DNA from: Pseudomonas sp.
Lineage (GTDB): Bacteria; Pseudomonadota; Gammaproteobacteria; Pseudomonadales; Pseudomonadaceae
Length of the DNA: 9,278 nucleotides
Reading direction: 5' to 3'
Assembly (NCBI GenBank): GCA_029239415.1
Contig: JAQZAY010000134.1
Location: 1 to 9,278 of the forward strand
A model generated the notes under the pieces. The model did not search any database and was not told the origin of the DNA. It saw nothing but the letters and a program-made list of their open reading frames with translations. Each line of letters starts with the position of its first letter. Position 1 is the first letter of the stretch. Positions 1 to 6,020 of the stretch are shown in pieces. The translations under genes were made by a program, and so were the position numbers.

Positions 1-192
1 CCGGACCTGGTCGAAGCGGTTGGCGGTGGCAAGATCAAGATCGAGCAGTTCGATTGCGCGGTATTCGACGGCCAGTATGTCACCGGCGATATCGACGAGG
101 CCTACCTCGATCGCATCGAGCAGGCGCGCAACGACGTCGCCAAGGTGAAGAACCAGGCGGTCAGCGCGATCATCGACCTGTACAACAACTGA
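1..192 (+). CDS. purF: Amidophosphoribosyltransferase PurF, C-terminal end (partial)
   Basis: This is the last 63 codons of a gene that begins before the window, open from base 1 to a TGA at 190-192. PurF transfers the amide nitrogen of glutamine to PRPP, the first committed step of purine synthesis, in the cytoplasm. The catalytic N-terminal Ntn and PRT domains lie outside the window, so the call rests on the tail, which has the form of Pseudomonas PurF ends (an FDGQYVTGDI stretch, then a charged helix ending IIDLYNN). It also rests on context: in Pseudomonas purF directly precedes metZ. The metZ start is only 14 bases after this stop, which suggests co-transcription. The identification is good but rests on a short fragment. 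Confidence 0.85.
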   Translation, partial: PDLVEAVGGGKIKIEQFDCAVFDGQYVTGDIDEAYLDRIEQARNDVAKVKNQAVSAIIDLYNN

Positions 193-206
193 TTGGGAGC
201 AGCGGC

Positions 207-1418
207 ATGACAGATCAATGGGATGCCGGGCGACTGGACAGTGACCTCGAGGGTGTCGGTTTCGACACCCTGGCGGTGCGCGCCGGTCAGCACCGCACAC
301 CGGAGGCCGAGCACAGCGATGCGCTGTTCTTCACCTCCAGCTACGTGTTCCGCACGGCTGCCGACGCTGCGGCGCGCTTCGCCGGCGAAACGCCGGGCAA
401 CGTCTACTCGCGCTACACCAACCCGACCGTGCGCGCGTTCGAAGAGCGCCTGGCGGCACTGGAAGGTGCCGAGCAGGCGGTGGGCACTTCCACCGGCATG
501 GCGGCGATCCTGGCCACGGTCATGGCGCTGTGCAGCGCCGGTGACCATGTGCTGGTGTCGCAAAGCGTGTTCGGCTCGACCATCAGTCTGTTCGAGAAGT
601 ACTTCAAGCGCTTTGGCGTGGAAGTCGACTACGTGCCGCTCGCCGACCTCGGCGGTTGGCAGAAGGCGATCAAGGCCAACACCAAGCTGCTGTTCGTCGA
701 GTCGCCGTCCAACCCGCTGGCCGAGCTGGTCGATATCGCCGCCTTGGCCGAGATTGCCCACGCCCGTGGCGCCATGCTGGTGGTGGACAACTGCTTCAGC
801 ACCCCGGCGTTGCAGCAGCCGCTGAAACTGGGTGCCGACATCGTCGTGCACTCGGCGACCAAGTTCATCGACGGCCAGGGCCGTTGCATGGGCGGCGCGG
901 TAGCCGGGCGCAGCGAGCAGATGAAGGAGGTGGTCGGTTTCCTGCGCACGGCCGGCCCGACCCTGAGCCCTTTCAACGCCTGGGTGTTCCTCAAGGGCCT
1001 GGAGACGCTCAAGCTGCGCATGCGCGCCCACTGCGAAAGTGCGCAGGCCCTGGCCGAATGGCTGGAGCAGCAGGACGGTATCGAAAAGGTGCACTTCGCC
1101 GGGCTGCCGAGCCATCCGCAGCACGAGCTGGCCAAGCGCCAGATGAGCGGCTTTGGCGCGGTGGTCAGCTTCGAGGTCAAGGGTGGCAAGGAAGGGGCCT
1201 GGAGGTTCATCGACGCCACCCGGTTGGTTTCCATCACGGCCAACCTGGGCGACAGCAAGACCACCATCACCCATCCGGGCACCACCTCCCATGGTCGCCT
1301 GTCGCCACAGGAACGTGAGGCCGCCGGTATTCGCGACAGCCTGATTCGCGTGGCGGTGGGGCTGGAAGACGTGGCCGACCTCAAGGCCGACCTCGCGCGC
1401 GGGCTGGCGGCGCTGTGA
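207..1418 (+). CDS. metZ: O-succinylhomoserine sulfhydrylase MetZ
   Basis: A PLP enzyme of the Cys/Met metabolism family (403 aa). MetZ makes homocysteine directly from O-succinylhomoserine and sulfide, bypassing cystathionine, in the cytoplasm. Seen in the sequence: the phosphate-binding GTSTGMAA segment (residues 93-100), YSRYTNPT (67-74) typical of the family's cofactor and subunit-interface loop, the PLP-ring Asp in VVDNCFSTP (D194), the Schiff-base lysine in HSATKF (K219), and the C-terminal RVAVGLED with the substrate-carboxylate Arg (R381). The length matches Pseudomonas MetZ. The ATG at 207 was chosen because GGGAG at 195-199 precedes it by 7 bases; an in-frame ATG at 54 lies inside purF and has no reason to be used. 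It sits between purF and an SDR gene and overlaps the latter by one base. MetB/MetC-type relatives share the fold, but sequence style and context favour MetZ. Confidence 0.95.
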   Translation: MTDQWDAGRLDSDLEGVGFDTLAVRAGQHRTPEAEHSDALFFTSSYVFRTAADAAARFAGETPGNVYSRYTNPTVRAFEERLAALEGAEQAVGTSTGMAAILATVMALCSAGDHVLVSQSVFGSTISLFEKYFKRFGVEVDYVPLADLGGWQKAIKANTKLLFVESPSNPLAELVDIAALAEIAHARGAMLVVDNCFSTPALQQPLKLGADIVVHSATKFIDGQGRCMGGAVAGRSEQMKEVVGFLRTAGPTLSPFNAWVFLKGLETLKLRMRAHCESAQALAEWLEQQDGIEKVHFAGLPSHPQHELAKRQMSGFGAVVSFEVKGGKEGAWRFIDATRLVSITANLGDSKTTITHPGTTSHGRLSPQEREAAGIRDSLIRVAVGLEDVADLKADLARGLAAL

Positions 1419-2188
1419 TGGACTGGCCAGGCGGTGAGCCGAGCCACAATGGCCGGGTTGCCTTGGTCACGGGTGCCGCGCGCGGCATTGGCCTGGGTAT
1501 CGCCGCCTGGCTGATCAGCGAAGGCTGGCAGGTGGTCCTGACCGACCTGGACCGCGTTCGCGGTACCAAGGTCGCCAAGGCCCTTGGCGACAACGCCTGG
1601 TTCGTCGGCATGGACGTCGCCGAAGAGGCCCAGGTGGTCAATGCGGTCGCTCAGGTGCTCGGCCAGTTCGGGCGCCTGGACGCACTGGTGTGCAACGCGG
1701 CGGTAGCCAATCCGCACAATGCCACCCTGGAAAGCCTCAGCCTTGCGCACTGGAACCGTGTCCTGGCGGTCAACCTGAGCGGGCCGATGCTGTTGGCCAA
1801 GCACTGCGCGCCTTACCTGCGCGCGCATTGCGGGGCCATCGTCAACCTGACCTCCACACGCGCCCGGCAGTCCGAACCGGACACCGAGGCCTATGCCGCG
1901 AGCAAGGGAGGCCTGCTGGCCCTGACCCATGCGCTGGCAATCAGCCTAGGCCCCGAGATCAGGGTCAATGCTGTCAGCCCCGGCTGGATCGATGCCCGTG
2001 ACCCGGCAGAGCGCCGTGCCGAGCCGCTGAGCGACGAAGACCACGCCCAGCATCCGGCTGGCCGGGTAGGGACCGTGGAGGACGTGGCGGCGATGGTCGC
2101 CTGGCTGCTGTCGAGGCAGGCAGGCTTTGTCACGGGCCAGGAGTTCGTGGTCGACGGCGGCATGACCCGCAAGATGATCTATACCTGA
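1418..2188 (+). CDS. SDR-family NAD(P)-dependent oxidoreductase
   Basis: A classical short-chain dehydrogenase/reductase of 256 aa. Seen: the cofactor-binding TGAARGIG (T18-G25), an acidic residue at the end of strand 2 (TDLD, D43) that favours NAD over NADP, NAA at 93-95 in place of the usual NNAG, the active-site Asn in VNL (N119), the catalytic Ser in NLTS (S146), the YAASK motif (Y159, K163), and the SPGW loop. All four catalytic residues are present, so it should be active, but the substrate cannot be read from sequence. Its ATG begins on the last base of the metZ stop (TGATG, 1416-1420), so translation is probably coupled; a GTG one codon earlier is the only close alternative. The same gene follows metZ in P. 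aeruginosa, so the linkage is conserved, though no role in methionine synthesis is established. Confidence 0.93.
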   Translation: MDWPGGEPSHNGRVALVTGAARGIGLGIAAWLISEGWQVVLTDLDRVRGTKVAKALGDNAWFVGMDVAEEAQVVNAVAQVLGQFGRLDALVCNAAVANPHNATLESLSLAHWNRVLAVNLSGPMLLAKHCAPYLRAHCGAIVNLTSTRARQSEPDTEAYAASKGGLLALTHALAISLGPEIRVNAVSPGWIDARDPAERRAEPLSDEDHAQHPAGRVGTVEDVAAMVAWLLSRQAGFVTGQEFVVDGGMTRKMIYT

Positions 2189-2206
2189 TCTTTTTTGCCC
2201 TTTTTG

Positions 2207-2256
2207 AAAAAAAATTCAACGGGGGTATTGACTTAGGTTCGATAGGTGCGTAAATT
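2207..2256 (+). promoter_or_regulatory. Sigma70-type promoter of the tRNA operon with upstream A-tract
   Basis: A -35 box TTGACT (2228-2233) and a -10 box TAAATT (2251-2256) are separated by exactly 17 bases, which predicts a start near 2263, about 55 bases before tRNA-Val. An A8 tract followed by TT (2207-2216) falls at about -56 to -47, the position of a distal UP-element subsite, although the five Gs between it and the -35 box are not UP-like. The bases after the -10 box (TCGCGGCC) form a GC-rich discriminator, as seen in stable-RNA promoters under stringent control. The boxes are seen directly; strength and stringent control are inferred. Confidence 0.7.
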
Positions 2257-2318
2257 TCGCGGCCTCAGAGATGCAAACGCAACACGGCAACAAGGCAGCA
2301 AGCAACGTGTGATGCAGA

Positions 2319-2394
2319 GGGTGATTAGCTCAGCCGGGAGAGCATCTGCCTTACAAGCAGAGGGTCGGCGGTTCGATCCCGTCATCACCCACCA
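2319..2394 (+). tRNA. tRNA-Val, anticodon TAC
   Basis: A complete 76-base cloverleaf. The acceptor stem is GGGTGAT pairing with ATCACCC, the D arm is GCTC/GAGC, and the anticodon stem is TCTGC (2345-2349) with GCAGA (2357-2361) around the loop CTTACAA. The anticodon TAC is at 2352-2354. The T loop TTCGATC is present and the 3' CCA is encoded (2392-2394). It decodes GUA and, by wobble, other GUN valine codons. It is the first gene of a Val-Asp-Asp operon and closely resembles E. coli tRNA-Val(UAC). Confidence 0.98.
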
Positions 2395-2405
2395 CTTCTG
2401 AGATT

Positions 2406-2467
2406 GTTCCTGACCCGGGAGGCTTCGAAAGAAGCATCCTGAACGAGAGGAACTGGACGCAAGTCCA
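2406..2467 (+). other. Structured tRNA spacer with two GNRA-loop hairpins
   Basis: The spacer between tRNA-Val and the first tRNA-Asp folds readily. GCTTC and GAAGC close a GAAA tetraloop (2422-2435), extended by GGA/TCC across one mismatch, with an outer GTTCCT/AGGAAC stem (2406-2411 with 2448-2453). Directly after it, TGGAC and GTCCA close a GCAA tetraloop (2454-2467). Both loops are of the GNRA class. The pairing is read from the sequence. A role in processing of the tRNA transcript is only an inference. Confidence 0.5.
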
Positions 2468-2472
2468 TATGC

Positions 2473-2549
2473 GCAGCGGTAGTTCAGTCGGTTAGAATAC
2501 CGGCCTGTCACGCCGGGGGTCGCGGGTTCGAGTCCCGTCCGCTGCGCCA
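2473..2549 (+). tRNA. tRNA-Asp, anticodon GTC (copy 1)
   Basis: A complete 77-base cloverleaf. The acceptor stem is GCAGCGG pairing with CCGCTGC, the anticodon stem is CCGGC/GCCGG around CTGTCAC, the anticodon GTC is at 2507-2509, the T loop is TTCGAGT, and the CCA is encoded (2547-2549). It reads both aspartate codons, GAC and GAU. It is identical to the copy at 2663. A run of six T (2551-2556) follows one base after the CCA, which could cause partial termination, but the operon clearly continues to the second copy and a strong terminator. Confidence 0.98.
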
Positions 2550-2662
2550 CTTTTTTATCCAGATGGGTGTTTCACCGGTCTGAGGTCCAAAGCGAAGGTC
2601 CCTGGAGGCCCAAGCCAAAAGGCCAGATCCCAGTTTCAAGCAGGTGAAAGCCTGTGAGATAC

Positions 2663-2739
2663 GCAGCGGTAGTTCAGTCGGTTAGAATACCGGCCTGTCA
2701 CGCCGGGGGTCGCGGGTTCGAGTCCCGTCCGCTGCGCCA
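2663..2739 (+). tRNA. tRNA-Asp, anticodon GTC (copy 2)
   Basis: Identical base for base to the first tRNA-Asp: same arms, anticodon GTC at 2697-2699, and encoded CCA at 2737-2739. It lies 190 bases downstream of the first, with an unrelated spacer of about 113 bases between them. It is the last tRNA of the operon and is followed by a 9-bp hairpin and a rho-independent terminator. Two tandem tRNA-Asp copies are common in Pseudomonas and other gammaproteobacteria. Confidence 0.98.
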
Positions 2740-2744
2740 TCTTC

Positions 2745-2772
2745 GCTTCGAGGCCCTTGAACTCCTCGAAGC
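2745..2772 (+). other. Perfect 9-bp hairpin after tRNA-Asp copy 2
   Basis: GCTTCGAGG (2745-2753) pairs without mismatch with CCTCGAAGC (2764-2772) around a 10-base loop. It begins five bases after the CCA of the last tRNA and ends seven bases before the terminator stem. No T-run follows, so it is not itself a terminator. It may guide 3' trailer processing or block exonucleases; that is an inference. Confidence 0.55.
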
Positions 2773-2779
2773 AACAAAG

Positions 2780-2805
2780 AAAGCGACCTTCGGGTCGCTT
2801 TTTTT
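2780..2805 (+). terminator. Rho-independent terminator of the tRNA operon
   Basis: AAAGCGACC (2780-2788) and GGTCGCTTT (2793-2801) form a perfect 9-bp stem closed by the stable TTCG loop, and the Ts run on to 2805 (seven Ts in all). This is a textbook intrinsic terminator. It separates the tRNA operon from the lipoprotein gene, which must therefore have its own promoter in 2806-2897. I could not identify convincing -35 and -10 boxes there. Confidence 0.93.
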
Positions 2806-2897
2806 GTGTCTGTCATTTACCTGGTCGTGTGCTCTCGTTCCCTCGCCTTGGCGATGTGTTGCACAATGGGCGCCGATCTTTTTCCGCAGGGTTAGCA

Positions 2898-3641
2898 ATG
2901 TCCAAGTCATTTCTCGTCGGTACGCTCGGGCTGGCCCTTGTGCTGGCGGGTGTGCCGGGCTGCTCCTCGAAAAAGGCCGCCGTCTACGAGCACGAGAACT
3001 TCGATGACTCTGGCACCTTCTCGCGCAGCTTCCCGGTGAGCGAGGCGGGCTCGTGCGAGGCGGCGCGGCGCGCCTTGCTCAGCCAGGGCTACATCATCAC
3101 CAGCAGCAATGCAGGCCAGGTCAACGGCAACAAGAGCTTCCAGCAAAACAGCGAGAGCCATCTGCAGATCAGCTTCAACGTCACCTGCGCGCCGGACGGT
3201 GGTGACGAGCAAGGCTCGATCATGTTTGCCAATGCCTTGCAGGACCGCTATGCGCTGAAGAAATCCAACACCTCCGCCAGCCTCGGTGTCGGCGTGTTGG
3301 GCTCGCTGTCGATGCCGATCGGCTCGTCCGACGATTCGATGGTCAAGGTAGCCAGCGAAACGGTGACTTCCGCACAGTTCTACGATCGCTACTTCGCGCT
3401 GGTCGAAGGTTTCCTGCCCAGGCAGAAGAGGCCGACGACAGCGCCTGCGCCTGATATCGGCGTCCCGGAAGCCGCTGCCCCGGCACTGGCGCCCGTGGCA
3501 CCCATGGCACCCATCGTGGTCCCGGTCACAGAAACACCAGCGGCACCCTTGGTAGACGATAGCCAGGGCTCCCAACCGGTGGCGCCTCCGGTCGAGGCCG
3601 AGCCGATCCAGGTGCAGCAGGATACGCCCACACCGCTCTGA
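2898..3641 (+). CDS. DUF2242-family lipoprotein with Pro/Ala-rich tail
   Basis: A predicted lipoprotein of 247 aa with unknown function. The N-terminus has Lys at position 3, a hydrophobic stretch (5-19) and a lipobox-like VPGC with the lipidated Cys at 22. Ser, not Asp, at +2 predicts transport to the outer membrane. Residues 34-174 resemble the DUF2242 family of proteobacterial lipoproteins as I recall it (NFDDSGTFSRSF near the start, FYDRYFALVEGFL near the end). Two cysteines, C53 and C97, could form a disulfide in the periplasm. From about residue 175 the chain is a disordered, Pro- and Ala-rich tail of some 70 residues. The ATG at 2898 has AGGG at 2888-2891 six bases ahead; the reading frame is open further upstream, but that part would run into the terminator and the hydrophobic signal would not be N-terminal. 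No partner gene is evident. Confidence 0.85.
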   Translation: MSKSFLVGTLGLALVLAGVPGCSSKKAAVYEHENFDDSGTFSRSFPVSEAGSCEAARRALLSQGYIITSSNAGQVNGNKSFQQNSESHLQISFNVTCAPDGGDEQGSIMFANALQDRYALKKSNTSASLGVGVLGSLSMPIGSSDDSMVKVASETVTSAQFYDRYFALVEGFLPRQKRPTTAPAPDIGVPEAAAPALAPVAPMAPIVVPVTETPAAPLVDDSQGSQPVAPPVEAEPIQVQQDTPTPL

Positions 3642-3756
3642 ATCCGGCAAGGCTGTACCGGGACGGCATGAAGCCATGACACAGATGCAACACCCATCCC
3701 AGGATAATTTCCAGGCCTGCTGCTACGTTTATTTCACAAGGCGATTGTCATCATCA

Positions 3757-3790
3757 GGTCATGCCCACGCGCTAGCGTGCCCACATGACC
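3757..3790 (+). repeat. Interrupted inverted repeat upstream of the 28-codon ORF
   Basis: GGTCATG (3757-3763) pairs with CATGACC (3784-3790), and inside it CACGC (3766-3770) pairs with GCGTG (3775-3779) around a GCTA loop. The two stems are separated by a 2 by 4 base internal loop, for 12 base pairs in total. It ends 35 bases before the ATG of the small ORF. No T-run follows, so it is not a standard terminator. It could be an operator or an RNA leader structure; its function is unknown. Confidence 0.55.
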
Positions 3791-3825
3791 CAACGACTGA
3801 AATGAACGAAAGAGGAAGCAGGCCG

Positions 3826-3912
3826 ATGGACGACTACCAGGAAGAACTTCTCGAACACCAGGCCTACGAGCTGGACACCCCGGAGCCGGCGGACGACGCC
3901 ACCGAGCTCTGA
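3826..3912 (+). CDS. Small acidic hypothetical protein, 28 aa
   Basis: A short ORF starting MDDYQEELLEHQAYELD and ending DDATEL. It is strongly acidic (about a dozen Asp/Glu), with a likely helical first half and no membrane segment. The ATG was chosen because AGAGGA (3811-3816) lies nine bases ahead. The frame stays open upstream to an ATG at 3676, but that extension reads like non-coding sequence (Cys- and Ser-rich, no ribosome site), and an ATG at 3803 also lacks one. The stop is seven bases before the end of the convergent PBP2 gene. I do not recognise a family. The composition looks selected rather than random, but with 28 codons the evidence is modest; a conserved ORF in relatives would settle it. 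Confidence 0.5.
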   Translation: MDDYQEELLEHQAYELDTPEPADDATEL

Positions 3913-3918
3913 CCCCGC

Positions 3919-5811
3919 CTACGCATGCGGCACCGTGGAAGTATCGGTGCCACCTGCATAGCGCGTCTTCAGGTGCCCCTGCTCATCCAGCAGGTAGGCA
4001 TCCATCACCTCGCGCACCACAGGGCCGGCCACGCGGCCTCCTGCCTCACCGTTCTCGATCATGACCGCCACCACGATGCCCGGGCGTTCGGCAGGCGCAA
4101 AGCCGACGAACAGGGCGTTGTCGCGGTGCCGCTCGAGGGTCTTGTCGCGGTTGTAGCGCTCGCCTTGCTTGATCGCCACCATCTGCGCGGTACCACTCTT
4201 GCCGGCGATACGATACTGCGCTCCGGCCGCAGCGGCGCGGGCTATGCCCCGGGGGGCGTGCATGACCATCTGCATGCCCTCGTTGACCTGGTCCCAGGCG
4301 CGGCTGTCATGCAGGACAATGTTGGGCATGGGGTTGTCGTCCACCGGCGGTGCATCGCCAACGGTCATCGCCAGGTGCGGCCGGTGCCATACCCCCTTGC
4401 TGGCCAGCAGGCTGGTGGCCTGGGCCAGTTGCAGCGGCGTCACCTGCATGTAGCCTTGGCCGATACCCAGGATCAGGGTCTCGCCCGGGTACCAGGCCTG
4501 GCGGCGATTGGCCCGCTTCCAGGCGGGCGAGGGCATCAGCCCGGCGGATTCCTCGAACATGTCCAGCGACACCTTCTGGCCCAGGCCGAACTCGCTCAGG
4601 TAGTCGTGCAGGCGCTCGATGCCCAGCTTGTGCGCCAGGTCGTAGAAGTAGGTGTCGTTGGAACGCATGATCGCGCTGTACATGTCCACCCAGCCATCGC
4701 CGCTGCGGTTCCAGTTGCGGTACTTGTGGTCGTAGTTGGGCAGTTCATAGTAGCCCGGATCGAACACCCGGCTCCCCGGGGTGATCACGCCGCTGTCCAG
4801 GCCGGCGATGGCGACTTCTGGCTTGACGGTCGAGCCCGGTGCGTAGAGCCCGCGCAACACACGGTTGAACAGCGGCCGGTCGATGGAATCACGCAGCTCG
4901 GCGTACTGCTTGAAGCTGATGCCCTTGACGAACAGGTTGGGGTCGAAGCTGGGGTTGCTGACCATCGCCAGCACTTCGCCGCTGGCCGGGTCCAGCGCGA
5001 CCACCGAGCCACGGCGATCGCCCAGGGCTTTTTCAGCGGCCAGCTGCAGGTGGGCATCCAGGCTCAGGACAATGTCCTGCCCAGGGACCGGGTCCTGGTG
5101 GCGAAGCACGCGCATGACGCGGCCCTGGGCATTGGTCTCGACTTCCTCGTAGCCAACATGGCCATGCAACTGCGCCTCGTAGAAATGCTCGATACCGGTC
5201 TTGCCGATGGACTGGGTGCCACGGTATTCGGTCGAATCAAGCGTTTTGGCTTCCTTTTCGTTGATGCGCCCGACATAGCCCACCGAATGGGCGAAGTGCG
5301 CGCCCATGGGGTATTCACGAATGAACTGCGCCTCGACGTCCAGCCCTGGCAGACGGAACTGGTTGACCGCGATCAAGGCGATCTGCTCCTCGGACAGGCC
5401 GAACATCAAGGTCACCGGCTCGAACGGCTTGCGCCCGCGGCGCAGGTCCTTGTCGAAGCCTGCGCGTTCCTCGCTGTCCAGGCCCAGCACCTGCACCAGG
5501 GTATCCAGTACCTGGGCCGTGCCGCCGGTGCGCTCGCGGGTCAGGGTCAGGTTGAAGCTTGGCTTGTTGTCGGCCAGTACCACGCCGTTGCGGTCGTAGA
5601 TGAGCCCACGACCGGGGGCGATGGGTAGCACATGCACCCGGTTGTTCTCGGAGACCGCAGAGTGATAGTCATGCTGCACCACCTGCAGCACGTACAGCCG
5701 GCCCACCAGGATCGTCACCACGACCAGCACGAACAAGGCGCAGGCCATCAGCCGGCGATTGACCATGTGGGTTTCCTTGGCGTGGTCTTTCAGGGGAATC
5801 GGTTGTGGCAT
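3919..5811 (-). CDS. mrdA: Penicillin-binding protein 2 (stand-alone paralogue)
   Basis: A class B peptidoglycan D,D-transpeptidase of 630 aa, the enzyme type that works with RodA in cell elongation. It is anchored in the inner membrane with its catalytic domain in the periplasm. Seen: a cytoplasmic start MPQPIPLKDH, one membrane helix (about 21-44), a dimerisation/pedestal region with RGLIYDRNG (68-76) and GKTGIEHFYE (203-212), then the transpeptidase motifs STVK (S327 nucleophile, K330), SND (384-386, the SxN/SxD motif) and KSGT (538-541). The ATG at 5811 was chosen because Pseudomonas PBP2 begins MPQPI; a weak AAGAG lies ahead of it. The usual mrdA neighbours (rlmH, rodA, mltB, rlpA) are missing, so this is probably the second PBP2 known in putida-group strains. 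The transpeptidase call is sure; the paralogue status is inferred. Confidence 0.93.
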   Translation of the reverse strand: MPQPIPLKDHAKETHMVNRRLMACALFVLVVVTILVGRLYVLQVVQHDYHSAVSENNRVHVLPIAPGRGLIYDRNGVVLADNKPSFNLTLTRERTGGTAQVLDTLVQVLGLDSEERAGFDKDLRRGRKPFEPVTLMFGLSEEQIALIAVNQFRLPGLDVEAQFIREYPMGAHFAHSVGYVGRINEKEAKTLDSTEYRGTQSIGKTGIEHFYEAQLHGHVGYEEVETNAQGRVMRVLRHQDPVPGQDIVLSLDAHLQLAAEKALGDRRGSVVALDPASGEVLAMVSNPSFDPNLFVKGISFKQYAELRDSIDRPLFNRVLRGLYAPGSTVKPEVAIAGLDSGVITPGSRVFDPGYYELPNYDHKYRNWNRSGDGWVDMYSAIMRSNDTYFYDLAHKLGIERLHDYLSEFGLGQKVSLDMFEESAGLMPSPAWKRANRRQAWYPGETLILGIGQGYMQVTPLQLAQATSLLASKGVWHRPHLAMTVGDAPPVDDNPMPNIVLHDSRAWDQVNEGMQMVMHAPRGIARAAAAGAQYRIAGKSGTAQMVAIKQGERYNRDKTLERHRDNALFVGFAPAERPGIVVAVMIENGEAGGRVAGPVVREVMDAYLLDEQGHLKTRYAGGTDTSTVPHA

Positions 5812-5893
5812 GGGCTGGCTCTTGCAGGAAACGGCTTTGCCAGGCCAGCGTTCGGTGGCAGGGCGAAGAGGAGGGGCGTGCGGACGAGCCGCG

Positions 5894-5922
5894 ATCCTAC
5901 GCAAGCGCCCGGCGCGCCTCAA
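5894..5922 (-). promoter_or_regulatory. Candidate sigma70 promoter of the PBP2 gene
   Basis: On the minus strand TTGAGG (5922-5917) and TAGGAT (5899-5894) are separated by 17 bases, each matching four of six consensus positions. This predicts a start near 5887 and an untranslated leader of about 75 bases. It lies in the 205-base gap between the AraC-type gene and the PBP2 gene, so PBP2 need not depend on upstream transcription. In GC-rich DNA such matches can arise by chance. Confidence 0.4.
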
Positions 5923-6004
5923 GGCCGCAGCGGGGCGCCACAGGCCGGGTAGCGGCCGTGCGCCTTGGTGGCAGGGTTATCGGGGCCAGTATGAAGATTT
6001 GTTC

Positions 6005-6020
6005 ATGAGCGCCGGCTCAT
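6005..6020 (-). other. Hairpin over the stop codon of the AraC-type gene
   Basis: ATGAGC (6005-6010) and GCTCAT (6015-6020) form a perfect 6-bp stem with a four-base loop, covering the TGA at 6019-6017. No T-run follows on the minus strand, so termination by this element alone is doubtful. It may protect the 3' end or slow RNA polymerase. Confidence 0.3.

Larger units (their letters stand above)
2472..2739 (+). repeat. Direct repeat of 78 bases (the two tRNA-Asp genes)
   Basis: Bases 2472-2549 and 2662-2739 are identical: the complete tRNA-Asp gene plus one base upstream. Identity stops at the next base on either side (G against A upstream, C against T downstream). The identity is therefore limited to the mature gene, as expected when duplicated tRNA genes are kept alike by selection or gene conversion. 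The repeat is a possible site of recombination that would delete one copy. Confidence 0.95.

Noticed and set aside
102..1292. 396-codon minus-strand frame opposite metZ
   Set aside because: An open shadow frame caused by high GC; metZ has complete family motifs and a ribosome site.
2191..2215. T-rich then A-rich stretch after the SDR gene as a rho-independent terminator
   Set aside because: It could pair only through T-A with almost no loop and no GC stem; an UP-like role for the tRNA promoter fits better.
2233..2550. 105-codon minus-strand frame across the tRNA operon
   Set aside because: It is the antisense of tRNA-Val and tRNA-Asp copy 1 and of the promoter; peptides of this kind are recurrent tRNA artefacts.
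2472..2739. The tRNA-Asp direct repeats as attachment sites of an integrated element
   Set aside because: Only about 112 bases lie between them, no integrase is present, and the repeat is the whole gene rather than its 3' end.
2654..3007. 117-codon + strand frame starting before tRNA-Asp copy 2 and running into the lipoprotein gene
   Set aside because: It is a translation of the tRNA-Asp gene and the terminator, a well-known kind of false ORF; no ribosome site, and it overlaps real features.
3925..5628. 567-codon + strand frame opposite the PBP2 gene
   Set aside because: Composition (rich in His, Arg, Gly, Val) is typical of the antisense of GC-rich genes; the minus strand carries all PBP2 motifs.
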